Part shown: one piece after another, positions 16,659 to 24,867 of the stretch
Position numbering within the stretch: the first letter of the stretch is position 1
Layout: each line of letters opens with the position of its first letter
Source: Bacteroidaceae bacterium
Lineage (GTDB): Bacteria; Bacteroidota; Bacteroidia; Bacteroidales; Bacteroidaceae
Assembly (NCBI GenBank): GCA_024401055.1
Contig: JAKSLT010000015.1
Location: forward strand, 1-43,269
DNA length: 43,269 bases
Reading direction: 5' to 3'
Position numbers and translations under genes: made by a program
Notes under the pieces: generated by a model
The model's database searches: none
Told to the model about the DNA's origin: nothing
The model's input: the letters and a program-made list of their open reading frames with translations, nothing else

Positions 16659-19391
16659 ATGCGTCGTCGCCTGTTACTGCTTCTCGTCATCGTGGCCGCC
16701 TGTGTGAAGGGTTTCGCACAGGAGGAGGACACGCTGGCCGTGGCTCCCGCCGCCGTCGGTGTGGAGCAGGCAGTGGACACGCTCTCCGTACAGGGCGACA
16801 GCATCAAGGCCAAGAAAGCCGGCATCGACGCGCCGATACACTTCACGGCGACCGACAGCGTCATCTACGTGGCCAAGACCGGCCTCGCCTATCTCTACGG
16901 CAAGGCCGACGTGAGGTACCAGAACATGGAACTGACCGCCGCGTCGATGACGATGAATATGGACTCGTCGCTCGTCTATGCCCACTCCGCCGCGCCGGAC
17001 TCCCTCGGCAAACGCGAGGGGAGGCCCGTGTATAAACAGGGCAGCGACCAGTATGAGAGCGACGACATGTCGTTCAACTTCAAGACCAAGCGCGGCTTCA
17101 TCAAGAACGTGGCGACGCAGCAGGGCAACGGCTACATGGTGTCCGACCGTGCCCGCCGCGACGACGACGGCACCATATATATGGAGAAAGGCACCTATAC
17201 TACCTGCGACGCCGAGCATCCTCACTTCTACCTGAAGATGACGCGCGGCAAGGTGAGGCCGGGCAAAGAGGCCGTCTTCGGGCCTGCCTACCTCGTCGTG
17301 GAGGACGTGCCGCTGCCGCTGGCCGTGCCATACGGTTTCTTCCCGTTCAGCAAGAAATACTCGTCGGGCATCGTTATGCCGAGCTACGGCGACGAATCGG
17401 CGCGCGGCTTTTATCTGCGCGACGGCGGCTATTACTTCGCTATCAACGACTACATGGACTTTAAGCTCCTCGGTGAAATATATACGAAGGGCTCGTGGGG
17501 CGTTAACGGCGAGATGAACTATAAGAAGCGCTACAAGTTCTCCGGCAACATCTACGTGAACTACCTCCGCACCGTGGAGGGCGAGAAAAACATGCCGGAC
17601 TACTCCGTAGCCAAGAGCATCAAGGTGCAGTGGACACACCGCAAGGAGGGCACTACGCAAAGTTCGTCCACCTTCTCGGCCCGCGTGAACTTCGCCAGCC
17701 AGAACTTTGAGAGGAAAAACCTGGAGTCGCAGTACAACCCGCTGTCGTATTCGCAGTCCACGCGCGCCTCCTCCGTGAGCTGGAGTAAGACGTTCCAGAA
17801 GATAGGGCTCTCCATCTCCGCCTCCGGCAACCTCACGCAGAACATGCGCGACTCCTCGCTCACCGCCACGCTGCCCGACCTCTCCATCAACCTTTCGCGC
17901 GTTTACCCCTTCAAACGCAAGCGTGCCGCCGGCAAGGAACGCTGGTACGAGAAGATTTCGTTCTCCTACACCGGCCAACTCTCCAACTCCTTCACAGGCA
18001 AGGAGGACCAGCTACTCAAGTCCAGCCTCCTCAAGGATTGGAAGAACGGCATGCAGCACCGCATACCCGTTGATGCCATCTTCCAACTCTTTAAGTATAT
18101 CAACGTGACGCCTAACTTCTCCTTCCGCGACATTATGTATAAGGAGAAGGTGAACCGCTCGTGGGACGAGAAGGCGCAGCGTGAGGTGTGCGACACCACC
18201 TACGGCTTCCACAACCTCTACGACTGGAACGCCGGCGTCAGCATCAACACCACGCTCTACGGCTTCTACCGTCCCGTGGTGAAGTTCCTGCAAAAGAAAA
18301 TCGTGATGGTGCGCCACGTGCTCAAGCCTTCCGTCAGCGTGAGCTACGCCCCCGACTTCACGAAGGAAAGCTACGGCTACACGTCCTCGTATGTGAAGAC
18401 AGCCCCCGACGGTTCCGTGTCCACCGTAACCTATTCCCCATACCAGGGCATGCTCTACGGCTATCCCTCCGGCGGCAAGCAGGGACTTATCTCCATGTCC
18501 TTGAGCAATAACCTTGAGATGAAGGTGCGCTCCGACCGCGACTCCACCGGCGTGCGGAAGATTTCCCTTATCGACGAGCTCTCCGCCAACATGTCGTACA
18601 ATATGGCGGCGAAGGAAAAGCCCTGGAGCGACCTCTCGCTGCGCTTCCGCTTGAAGATAACGCCCTCCATCACTATCTCGCAGAACTGGCAGTTCGCCAC
18701 CTACGCTTACGAGTTTGACAAGGACGGCCGCGTGATTGTGGGCAACACTACGGAGTATTCCCACGGCCGCTTCGGCCGCTTCCAAGGCATGTCCTACAAC
18801 CACTCGCTGACGCTCAACAACAAGAAACTCTCCGAACTGTGGGAGAAGATTACCGGCCAGCGGCCGTGGCGCGAGAAATCCTCCACGAAAAAAGCCACCG
18901 AGGACGACGACCTTGACGATGAGGAGGAGTCCAACGTCGATCCCGACATCCGCGAGTCGCAGAAGGGTGGCGGCAAGAAGACCCAGAAAGCCAAAGTTGA
19001 CGACGACGGCTACCTTGCCTTCTCCATTCCTTGGAGCATCTCCTTCAGCTACGGTATCAATCTCTCCGAGAACCGCCAGGCACCCATCAAGGAGAAGCGC
19101 ATGCGCTACCCCTACAAACTCACCCACACGCTCAACTTCTCCGGCTACGTCACCATTGCCGAAGGTTGGAACATCACCTGGAGCAGCGGCTACGACTTCA
19201 ACTATAAAAAGCTCTCCACCACCACCGCCTCCCTCTCCCGCGACCTCCATTGCTTTGAGATGTCCGCCTCCGTGGTGCTGGCTCCTTATTCCTCCTATCA
19301 CTTCACCTTCCGTGCCCGTGCCTCCGAACTGGCCGACGCCCTCAAGTGGGATAAGCGCTCGTCGTACAGCTCGAATGTGCAGTGGTATTAA
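16659..19391 (+). CDS. lptD: LPS assembly outer-membrane protein LptD (OstA family)
   Basis: 910 residues. A signal peptide (MRRRLLLLLVIVAAC..., cleavage after KGFAQ at about 21) is followed by an OstA/LptA-like beta-jellyroll region (about 50-170, 'DSVIYVAKTGLAYLYGKADVRYQN', 'YMEKGTYTTCD') and a long beta-barrel with alternating aromatic strands (about 230-910), ending in Trp-Tyr as outer-membrane barrels often do. LptD inserts lipopolysaccharide into the outer leaflet at the end of the Lpt bridge. An acidic/Lys-rich stretch at about 745-785 (EDDDLDDEEE..., then GGGKKTQK) is probably an extracellular loop. The length is typical for Bacteroidota LptD. No other lpt gene is nearby. The ATG directly follows the AATTAG repeat. 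Confidence 0.88.
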   Translation: MRRRLLLLLVIVAACVKGFAQEEDTLAVAPAAVGVEQAVDTLSVQGDSIKAKKAGIDAPIHFTATDSVIYVAKTGLAYLYGKADVRYQNMELTAASMTMNMDSSLVYAHSAAPDSLGKREGRPVYKQGSDQYESDDMSFNFKTKRGFIKNVATQQGNGYMVSDRARRDDDGTIYMEKGTYTTCDAEHPHFYLKMTRGKVRPGKEAVFGPAYLVVEDVPLPLAVPYGFFPFSKKYSSGIVMPSYGDESARGFYLRDGGYYFAINDYMDFKLLGEIYTKGSWGVNGEMNYKKRYKFSGNIYVNYLRTVEGEKNMPDYSVAKSIKVQWTHRKEGTTQSSSTFSARVNFASQNFERKNLESQYNPLSYSQSTRASSVSWSKTFQKIGLSISASGNLTQNMRDSSLTATLPDLSINLSRVYPFKRKRAAGKERWYEKISFSYTGQLSNSFTGKEDQLLKSSLLKDWKNGMQHRIPVDAIFQLFKYINVTPNFSFRDIMYKEKVNRSWDEKAQREVCDTTYGFHNLYDWNAGVSINTTLYGFYRPVVKFLQKKIVMVRHVLKPSVSVSYAPDFTKESYGYTSSYVKTAPDGSVSTVTYSPYQGMLYGYPSGGKQGLISMSLSNNLEMKVRSDRDSTGVRKISLIDELSANMSYNMAAKEKPWSDLSLRFRLKITPSITISQNWQFATYAYEFDKDGRVIVGNTTEYSHGRFGRFQGMSYNHSLTLNNKKLSELWEKITGQRPWREKSSTKKATEDDDLDDEEESNVDPDIRESQKGGGKKTQKAKVDDDGYLAFSIPWSISFSYGINLSENRQAPIKEKRMRYPYKLTHTLNFSGYVTIAEGWNITWSSGYDFNYKKLSTTTASLSRDLHCFEMSASVVLAPYSSYHFTFRARASELADALKWDKRSSYSSNVQWY

Positions 19392-19393
19392 AG

Positions 19394-19435
19394 ACCCTCC
19401 CCTAACCCCTCCCTAAAGGGCGGGGAATAAATACT
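19394..19435. repeat. C-rich/G-rich dispersed element in the leader of the GH16 gene
   Basis: CCCTCCCCTAACCCCTCCCT, then AAAGGGCGGGGAATAAATACT. It matches the end of the element before the giant gene (5454-5537), including the AATAAATACT/AGTAAATACT edge. It lies in the 53-base gap between lptD and the ATG at 19445. Confidence 0.65.
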
Positions 19436-19444
19436 CACAGAGAT

Positions 19445-20767
19445 ATGCGACACATTATTTATATTATAGGAATCCTCTTGACCTTCCTTGTTCTCGTACC
19501 TGCAAAAGGCGCTTACACCCCTCCCTTGATGGAGGGGCAGGGGGTGGGTCTTGAGGGCCAGGGGGCAGGTCGCCTCCGTTTCGCCACCAACTACGGCTTC
19601 TTCGTCCATTACGGCACGGAGACGGGCCTTCCTGACGCCGTGCCCACGACGACACTGCGCCTGCGTCTCATCGCTCCCGACGATTGCTACACGCTTCCGG
19701 CCGAGGCCTCTCTCACCGTGACCGACGCCGAAGGCCAGACCGTTGCCGAGCATACCTACAGCGTAGGCAAGACAGGCCTCGTCACCATCCCCGCCGACGA
19801 CATGAAGGGCGGCGACGTCCTCATCAGTGCTACTCTCACGCCGCCCGCCTCCTACGGCTCCGACGACTACGTCCTCGCTTTCTCCGACGAATTTTCCGAG
19901 GATGGGAAGCCCGCCGTGCGCCGCTGGAACCGCGCCAACCAGGAGAACTCCTCCGCGTGGAACCGCTACGTCTCCACCTCCGAGAAGGTTCTCTACGTTC
20001 GCGACGGCGACCTCGTGGCGCGTTGCATCCCCTGTGCTCCCGAGGACCGCGAGGCCAACCGCAGCCCGCTCAACAACGAATACCGCGACTGGATGAGCGG
20101 CGCCGCCAACACCCGCGGCAAATACAACTTCCGCTACGGCCGCATTGACGTGCGTGCCCTCACCAACCCCTTCAAGGGCAGTTTCCCTGCCATCTGGTTT
20201 ATGCCCATCGACGGCTCCGCCGGCTGGCCCTACTGCGGCGAGATAGACCTCTGGGAGATGATAAACACCTCCAACCTCGCCTACGGCACCGTACACGCCG
20301 CCAAAGAGTCGCAGCACTCGCGCTTCACCTCATGCAACTACGACGGCCTCTACCACGTATATACCCTGGAGTGGACGGACGAGTGGATGAAGTGGAGCAT
20401 TGACGGTAAGGACCCTTACAGCACTTACCTCAAGAGTTCCCTCTCCGCCGACCAACTGGCCCAGGGCTACTGGCCCTTCGACAAGAAGTTCTACCTCATC
20501 CTCAACCAGAGCGTAGGAATGGGCACGTGGGCCGATTGGCCCGTGGAGGGCCACGAATACGAGACGCGCTTCGACTTCGTCCGTATCTACCAGACGCCCG
20601 CCCAGAATAAGTCCGTCCTCACGGGAATTCAAGGACAACAGACAACAGACAGCAGACAACAATCATCCGCCTACGACCTCACCGGCCGCCCTTTTTCCGA
20701 TAAGGGGGCGCGGGAGGGCCTTCACGGCCTCGTCCTCTCACCCCAAAGGAAGGTTATCCTCCCGTAA
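19445..20767 (+). CDS. Secreted GH16-family glycoside hydrolase with T9SS-like tail
   Basis: 440 residues: signal peptide (about 1-23), a linker encoded by a C-run/G-run repeat (about 24-42), an Ig-like domain (about 43-137) and a GH16 beta-jellyroll (about 140-385). The catalytic signature EIDLWE is at 266-271, with E266 as expected nucleophile and E271 as acid/base. Supporting GH16 motifs are FSDEF at 146-150, AIWFMP near 250 and 'YTLEWTDEWMKWSIDG' near 306-321. The C-terminus has YDLTGRPFSDKGAREGLHG..., a T9SS-type tail interrupted by another hairpin-like repeat. GH16 enzymes are endo-acting on beta-1,3/1,4-glucans, galactans or mucin O-glycans; the substrate cannot be read from the sequence. 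The sulfatase start is 29 bp downstream, so a joint role on a sulfated glycan is likely. Confidence 0.88.
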   Translation: MRHIIYIIGILLTFLVLVPAKGAYTPPLMEGQGVGLEGQGAGRLRFATNYGFFVHYGTETGLPDAVPTTTLRLRLIAPDDCYTLPAEASLTVTDAEGQTVAEHTYSVGKTGLVTIPADDMKGGDVLISATLTPPASYGSDDYVLAFSDEFSEDGKPAVRRWNRANQENSSAWNRYVSTSEKVLYVRDGDLVARCIPCAPEDREANRSPLNNEYRDWMSGAANTRGKYNFRYGRIDVRALTNPFKGSFPAIWFMPIDGSAGWPYCGEIDLWEMINTSNLAYGTVHAAKESQHSRFTSCNYDGLYHVYTLEWTDEWMKWSIDGKDPYSTYLKSSLSADQLAQGYWPFDKKFYLILNQSVGMGTWADWPVEGHEYETRFDFVRIYQTPAQNKSVLTGIQGQQTTDSRQQSSAYDLTGRPFSDKGAREGLHGLVLSPQRKVILP

Positions 20768-20796
20768 ATGATTTGTTTTTCCGAAATCTCGAATTT

Positions 20797-22356
20797 ATGA
20801 ATAAGCAATACATAAGCCTCGGTGCCGTCCTTCTCGGCGCTGCCCCCGTACTGGCGCAGACGCGCACGGCACTCCCCCTTGGGGCAGACGGAGGGCCTTC
20901 CCGTCCCAACGTCATCGTCATCCTGGCCGACGACCTCGGCTACGGCGACCTCGGATGCTATGGCGCCCGTCAGGTGACCACCCCAAACGTGAGCCGCCTC
21001 GCTGCCTCCGGCGTGCGCTTCACCAACTGCCACGCCGTGGCCGCCACCTCCACGCCCTCGCGCTACTCCCTTCTCACGGGTGAGTATGCCTGGCGCCGCC
21101 CCGACACCGACATCGCCGCCGGCAATGCTGCCGCCATCATACGCCCCGAGCAGTTCACCATGGCCGATATGTTCCACAGCGCCGGCTATGCCACCGCCGC
21201 CATCGGCAAGTGGCACCTCGGCCTCGGCGACAAGGCCGGCGAGCAGGACTGGAACGCCCCGCTACCCGTAAGTCTCGGCGACCTCGGCTTCGACTACCAT
21301 TACATCATGGCTGCCACCGCCGACCGCGTGCCCTGCGTCTTCATTGAGCAGGCGCAGGTGGCCGACTACGACCCCTCCGCCCCCATAGAGGTGAGTTACC
21401 GCGGCAACTTCCCCGGCGAGCCCACCGGAGCCGACCATCCCGAGATGCTCTACAACCTCCGTCCCTCCCACGGCCACGACATGTCCATCGTCAACGGCAT
21501 CTCCCGCATCGGCTATATGAAGGGCGGCGGCAAGGCTCTCTGGAAGGACGAGAACATTGCCGACTCCATCGCCTCCCACGCCATACAGTTCATCCGCCGC
21601 CACAAGGATGAGCCCTTCTTCATGTACTTCTGCACCAACGACGTGCACGTGCCCCGCTTCCCCCACGAGCGTTTTCGCGGCAAGAATCCTATGGGCTACC
21701 GCGGCGACGCCATCGACCAGTTCGACTGGACCGTGGGCCAACTCCTCGGCGAACTCCAGCGCCTCGGCATCGCCGACAACACCCTCATCATCCTCACCTC
21801 CGACAACGGCCCCGTGGTGGACGACGGCTATGCCGACCGCGCCGAAGAACTTCTCGGCGACCACAAGCCCGCCGGTCCGTGGCGCGGCGGTAAGTACAGC
21901 GCCTTCGAGGGCGGCACCGCCGTTCCCCTCATCGTTTCGTGGCCCGCGCAGGTGAAGGCCGCTCAGGAGAGCGCCGCACTCGTTTCCCACATCGACCTCT
22001 TCGCCTCCCTCGGCACCCTCGTCGGTGCACGCCTCCCCCGCGGAGCCGCCGCCGACAGCCGAGACGCCCTCTCCACCCTTCTCGGACGCGACCGTGCCGA
22101 CCGCCCCTACGTAGTGGAGCAGGCCAATGACCACACCCTCTCCATCCGCACCCGGGACTGGAAGTATATCACCCCCTCTAACTCCGGCCCGATGATAACC
22201 TGGGGCCCGAAGATAGAGACCGGCTACCTCCCCGAACCCCAACTCTTCGACATGCGCAAGGTCACCGAGCGCGAGAACGAGGCTGCCCGCCACCCCGACG
22301 TCGTGGCCACCCTCCAGTCCGCCCTTGAGGACATCCGCGCGGGAAAAGCGAAGTAA
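20797..22356 (+). CDS. S1-family sulfatase, serine type
   Basis: 519 residues from ATG 20797. A TTG at 20773 is in frame but would place extra residues before a clear signal peptide (MNKQYISLGAVLLGAAPVLAQ). Metal-site motif LADDLGYGD (D45, D46), the sulfatase signature STPSRYSLLTG (S85 is the residue converted to formylglycine), GKWHLG near residue 140 and TSDNGPV near 330 are all present. The Ser at the modified position, not Cys, implies maturation by a radical-SAM anSME enzyme, not encoded here. It would hydrolyse sulfate esters on a glycan, in the periplasm or at the surface. There is no T9SS tail. Residues about 22-36 (TRTALPLGADGGPSRP) come from a C-run/G-run repeat. It probably forms an operon with GH16; the terminator is at 22430. 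Confidence 0.9.
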   Translation: MNKQYISLGAVLLGAAPVLAQTRTALPLGADGGPSRPNVIVILADDLGYGDLGCYGARQVTTPNVSRLAASGVRFTNCHAVAATSTPSRYSLLTGEYAWRRPDTDIAAGNAAAIIRPEQFTMADMFHSAGYATAAIGKWHLGLGDKAGEQDWNAPLPVSLGDLGFDYHYIMAATADRVPCVFIEQAQVADYDPSAPIEVSYRGNFPGEPTGADHPEMLYNLRPSHGHDMSIVNGISRIGYMKGGGKALWKDENIADSIASHAIQFIRRHKDEPFFMYFCTNDVHVPRFPHERFRGKNPMGYRGDAIDQFDWTVGQLLGELQRLGIADNTLIILTSDNGPVVDDGYADRAEELLGDHKPAGPWRGGKYSAFEGGTAVPLIVSWPAQVKAAQESAALVSHIDLFASLGTLVGARLPRGAAADSRDALSTLLGRDRADRPYVVEQANDHTLSIRTRDWKYITPSNSGPMITWGPKIETGYLPEPQLFDMRKVTERENEAARHPDVVATLQSALEDIRAGKAK

Positions 22357-22429
22357 GAGAAAAGAAACAGGATAGAAAACTCCGCAATGCGCCCCGCGCC
22401 GTTTCGCCGGGGCTTCCCGATAAAAAGCT

Positions 22430-22468
22430 AATGCCTCCGTTCCTTAATTGGAGCGGAGGCATTTTCTT
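22430..22468 (+). terminator. Rho-independent terminator after the sulfatase gene
   Basis: A perfect 10-bp stem, AATGCCTCCG (22430-22439) against CGGAGGCATT (22454-22463), followed by TTCTTT. A-runs precede it, so it may act in both directions. A second GC hairpin without a T-tail lies at 22391-22413. Confidence 0.85.
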
Positions 22469-22486
22469 TAGCCCCGACATAAAACA

Positions 22487-22616
22487 ATTTCCACATATGT
22501 GGAAACATTTTTCCACAATTGTGAAAAATACTTTCGACATATGTAAAAAATACTTTCGACATATGTGGAAAATAGTTTCTACATATGTGGAAAATAGTTT
22601 CTACATATGTGGAAAT
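22487..22616. repeat. Array of six 22-bp repeats with ACATATGT core
   Basis: Core octamers start at 22493, 22515, 22537, 22559, 22581 and 22603, exactly 22 bp apart. Five are ACATATGT. The second is ACAATTGT, a different but still perfect palindrome (two compensating changes). Spacers are A/T-rich (GGAAAATAGTTTCT type). The array follows the sulfatase terminator and precedes the 3' end of the small minus-strand gene, in a convergent region. From 22617 to 22805 I see no gene or site, only G-rich sequence. Confidence 0.92.
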
Positions 22617-22805
22617 TGGATGCAAAGCGGGATAGCCTGTATTTTCAGGGGCTAGCGTAAGAGGAAAGGGTGGGGGGATATGGCCGGTGCGGGGGGGGCA
22701 GGGCGAGAATGCCGCCAGTGCTGCGATGAAGGGCGGCGGGGAGATTTCCTTCCTCCTACGTGCGGGCGCGCGTATTATAAATAATGTGTGGCGGCCGAAG
22801 TGGCG

Positions 22806-22907
22806 TTACCGGGCGAGGTAAATCAGTAGGCCAATAAACAGGAGAATGACGGCGAGGCGGAAGTAGTCGCTGCGCCGCTGTAGCTTTTGGGCTCTTTCTT
22901 CTTGCAT
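22806..22907 (-). CDS. Small single-pass membrane protein (33 aa)
   Basis: On the minus strand, ATG 22907 to TAA 22806 encodes a 33-residue protein: a charged N-terminus (MQEERAQKLQRRSDYFR), then a clean hydrophobic helix LAVILLFIGLLIYLA and a final Arg. Plan and length are typical of real bacterial small membrane proteins, with a positive-inside pattern giving the N-terminus in the cytoplasm. A weak -7-like CATCTTTGC lies at 22935-22943 without a -33 at normal distance. It is divergent from the Na/phosphate symporter 187 bp away. Function is unknown; it may be a chance frame. Confidence 0.55.
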   Translation of the reverse strand: MQEERAQKLQRRSDYFRLAVILLFIGLLIYLAR

Positions 22908-23049
22908 AAGCGGAGGTGTTTGGGGGATTATGCAGCAAAGATGAGGAAAGTTTGTTACAGAGTGTTTGCAAAATTGTTTCAATTCGGTCTCATGGGGCGG
23001 CGGAGGTGCTTTGTCGCGCGTTTGTAACAGGAATGAAACAACTTATTGC

Positions 23050-23057
23050 TATTTTTG
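23050..23057 (+). promoter_or_regulatory. -7 box TATTTTTG upstream of the Na/phosphate symporter
   Basis: TATTTTTG followed by C fits TAnnTTTGC and lies 37 bp before the ATG at 23095. The nearest TTTG (23021-23024) is 25 bp upstream, longer than the usual 19-21 bp, so a helper factor or weak basal activity is possible. Confidence 0.5.
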
Positions 23058-23094
23058 CAACAAATCTTGGATATATATTAACTAATCCTATATC

Positions 23095-24792
23095 ATGGAC
23101 ACTTTTCTGAATATCCTTTCCCTTCTGGGCTCCCTCGGACTGTTTCTCTTCGGAATGAAGACGATGAGCGAGGGCCTGGAGAAGTTTGCCGGCGACCGCC
23201 TGCGCAGCATTCTGGCCGCCATGACGAAAAACCGCTTTATGGGCGTGCTGACCGGCATTACGGTGACGGCGCTCATACAGTCGTCGTCGGCCACCACGGT
23301 GATGGTGGTGTCGTTTGTCAATGCGGGACTGATGAATCTGGCACAGGCCATCGGCGTGATTATGGGTGCCAACGTGGGCACCACGGTGACGGCGTGGATT
23401 ATCTCTGCCATTGGCTTTAAGGTTAATATTGCCGCGCTGGCCCTTCCTCTGCTGGCCTTCGGCATTCCTTTGATATTCAGCAAGCGGGGTAGGCGGAAGT
23501 CCGTGGGCGAGTTTGTCTTCGGCTTCGCTTTCCTGTTTATGGGCCTGAGTTTCCTGCAGCAAGCCGCCACCGACCTTGATATCGGCGCGATGGTGGCCGC
23601 CATGCTGGCGCAGTTGGCCGACGGGGGCTTCTTTACGATTATCCTCTTCGTGCTCGTGGGTGCTCTGGTGACCATGCTCGTACAGGCTTCGGCGGCCACG
23701 ATGGCCATCACGCTGATGCTTTTCGACATGCACATTGCGGGCTTCGGCCTTGAACAGGCCGCCGCCCTCGCCATGGGCCAGAATATCGGCACCACCATTA
23801 CGGCCCTCATGGCTTCGATGACGGCCGGCACGCAAGCCCGCCGCGCGGCATTGGCCCACCTGTTCTTCAATGTATTCGGCGTCGTTGTGGTACTGCTGAT
23901 GTTCTATCCGTTCTGCAATGGCGTGAGCTGGTTTGTAGAGAACGTGATGCAGGCAGGCGACAACGACCTCTTCAAGTTGTCGATGTTCCACACGGCGTTC
24001 AACGTTTTCAACACCTTGATGCTGATAGGCTTCGTGCATCAGATAGAACGCTTCATCTGCCGCCTGCTCCCGCTCAAGGAAAAGGAGGAAGAAAAGAGCC
24101 TGAAGTACATCTCGGGCGGTCTGTTCTCCACGGCCGAAATCTCACTGCTGCAGGCCCGCAAGGAAATCGTATTCTTCGGAGAGCGCTGTCAGCAGGCATT
24201 CGGCCTCGTGCAGGAGATGCACGGCATTGCAAAGGACGATGCCTTCCGCCAGATATACGACAAGGTGGAGAAATACGAAGAAATAACCGACAACATGGAG
24301 TATGAGATAGCCCACTACCTGCAGAAGGTGGGTGAGGGCCGCCTGTCCGACGAAGCGAAACGGCAGGTGCAGCGCATGCTGCGTGAGGTAGATGACCTTG
24401 AGAGCATAGGCGACAGTTGCTTCTCCCTGGCTCGCACGCTCAACCGTAAGCGAGAGATGGGCGCGGAACACTTCACGCCCGAACAGCTGGAGCAGATACA
24501 CCGCATGGAGGGCCTCGTGGCCGAAGCCCTTGCCCGTATGACGGAGACCTTGCGGCAGCCCGAGGGCGAGGGACACGACATCTCGCAAAGTTACAGGCTG
24601 GAGATGAAAATCAATGCCCTGCGCACGGAACTGCGTAATGGCAACCTGCAGAACATATCCGAGGGCCAGTACGACTACAAGTTGGGAGCCTTCTACATAG
24701 ACTTTATCAACGGTCTGGAGAAACTGGGCGACTACGTCCTCAACGTGGTGCAGAGCAAGGCCAGGCAGACGCGTGTGATGAAGGAAGAGTAG
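23095..24792 (+). CDS. Na+/phosphate symporter of the NptA/PNaS family with PhoU-like C-terminal domain
   Basis: 565 residues. The N-terminal half is an inverted duplicate of hydrophobic helices, with the family motif QSSSATT at 62-68 and its partner QASAAT at 197-202, both expected in the substrate path, plus GANVGTT near 91 and GQNIGTT in the second half. After about residue 330 the chain becomes a soluble helical domain (about 345-560) of PhoU type, with 'EKYEEITDNMEYEI' and 'EVDDLESIGDSCF'. The family imports phosphate with sodium; the PhoU-like part is thought to regulate it. The response regulator/kinase pair starts 75 bp downstream on the same strand, which supports a phosphate-related module. 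No Pho-box-like site was recognised. Confidence 0.9.
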   Translation: MDTFLNILSLLGSLGLFLFGMKTMSEGLEKFAGDRLRSILAAMTKNRFMGVLTGITVTALIQSSSATTVMVVSFVNAGLMNLAQAIGVIMGANVGTTVTAWIISAIGFKVNIAALALPLLAFGIPLIFSKRGRRKSVGEFVFGFAFLFMGLSFLQQAATDLDIGAMVAAMLAQLADGGFFTIILFVLVGALVTMLVQASAATMAITLMLFDMHIAGFGLEQAAALAMGQNIGTTITALMASMTAGTQARRAALAHLFFNVFGVVVVLLMFYPFCNGVSWFVENVMQAGDNDLFKLSMFHTAFNVFNTLMLIGFVHQIERFICRLLPLKEKEEEKSLKYISGGLFSTAEISLLQARKEIVFFGERCQQAFGLVQEMHGIAKDDAFRQIYDKVEKYEEITDNMEYEIAHYLQKVGEGRLSDEAKRQVQRMLREVDDLESIGDSCFSLARTLNRKREMGAEHFTPEQLEQIHRMEGLVAEALARMTETLRQPEGEGHDISQSYRLEMKINALRTELRNGNLQNISEGQYDYKLGAFYIDFINGLEKLGDYVLNVVQSKARQTRVMKEE

Positions 24793-24817
24793 AAAAGGCA
24801 GTTTGTAGGGATTTTGT

Positions 24818-24849
24818 TTTGTCGGATGGCGGATTTTGTGTAATTTTAC
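24818..24849 (+). promoter_or_regulatory. Bacteroidota-type promoter of the two-component system
   Basis: -33 TTTG (24818-24821), 19-bp spacer, -7 TAATTTTAC (24841-24849; consensus TAnnTTTGC with A for G). It lies 18 bp before the ATG at 24868, so the regulator pair can be expressed apart from the symporter. Confidence 0.65.
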
Positions 24850-24867
24850 CCGCAAATTGTAAATGCC

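Noticed and set aside
20773-20796. TTG start for the sulfatase
   Set aside because: ATG 20797 begins a standard signal peptide; the extra residues would spoil it.
22487-22616. CRISPR array
   Set aside because: Units are 22 bp in total including the core, spacers are short and similar to each other, and no cas gene is present. The same holds for 13977-14064 and 31386-31495.
22431-22655. Frames crossing the ACATATGT array on both strands
   Set aside because: They read the repeat as H-M-W-K/I-C-R-N periodic peptides; no gene-like features.
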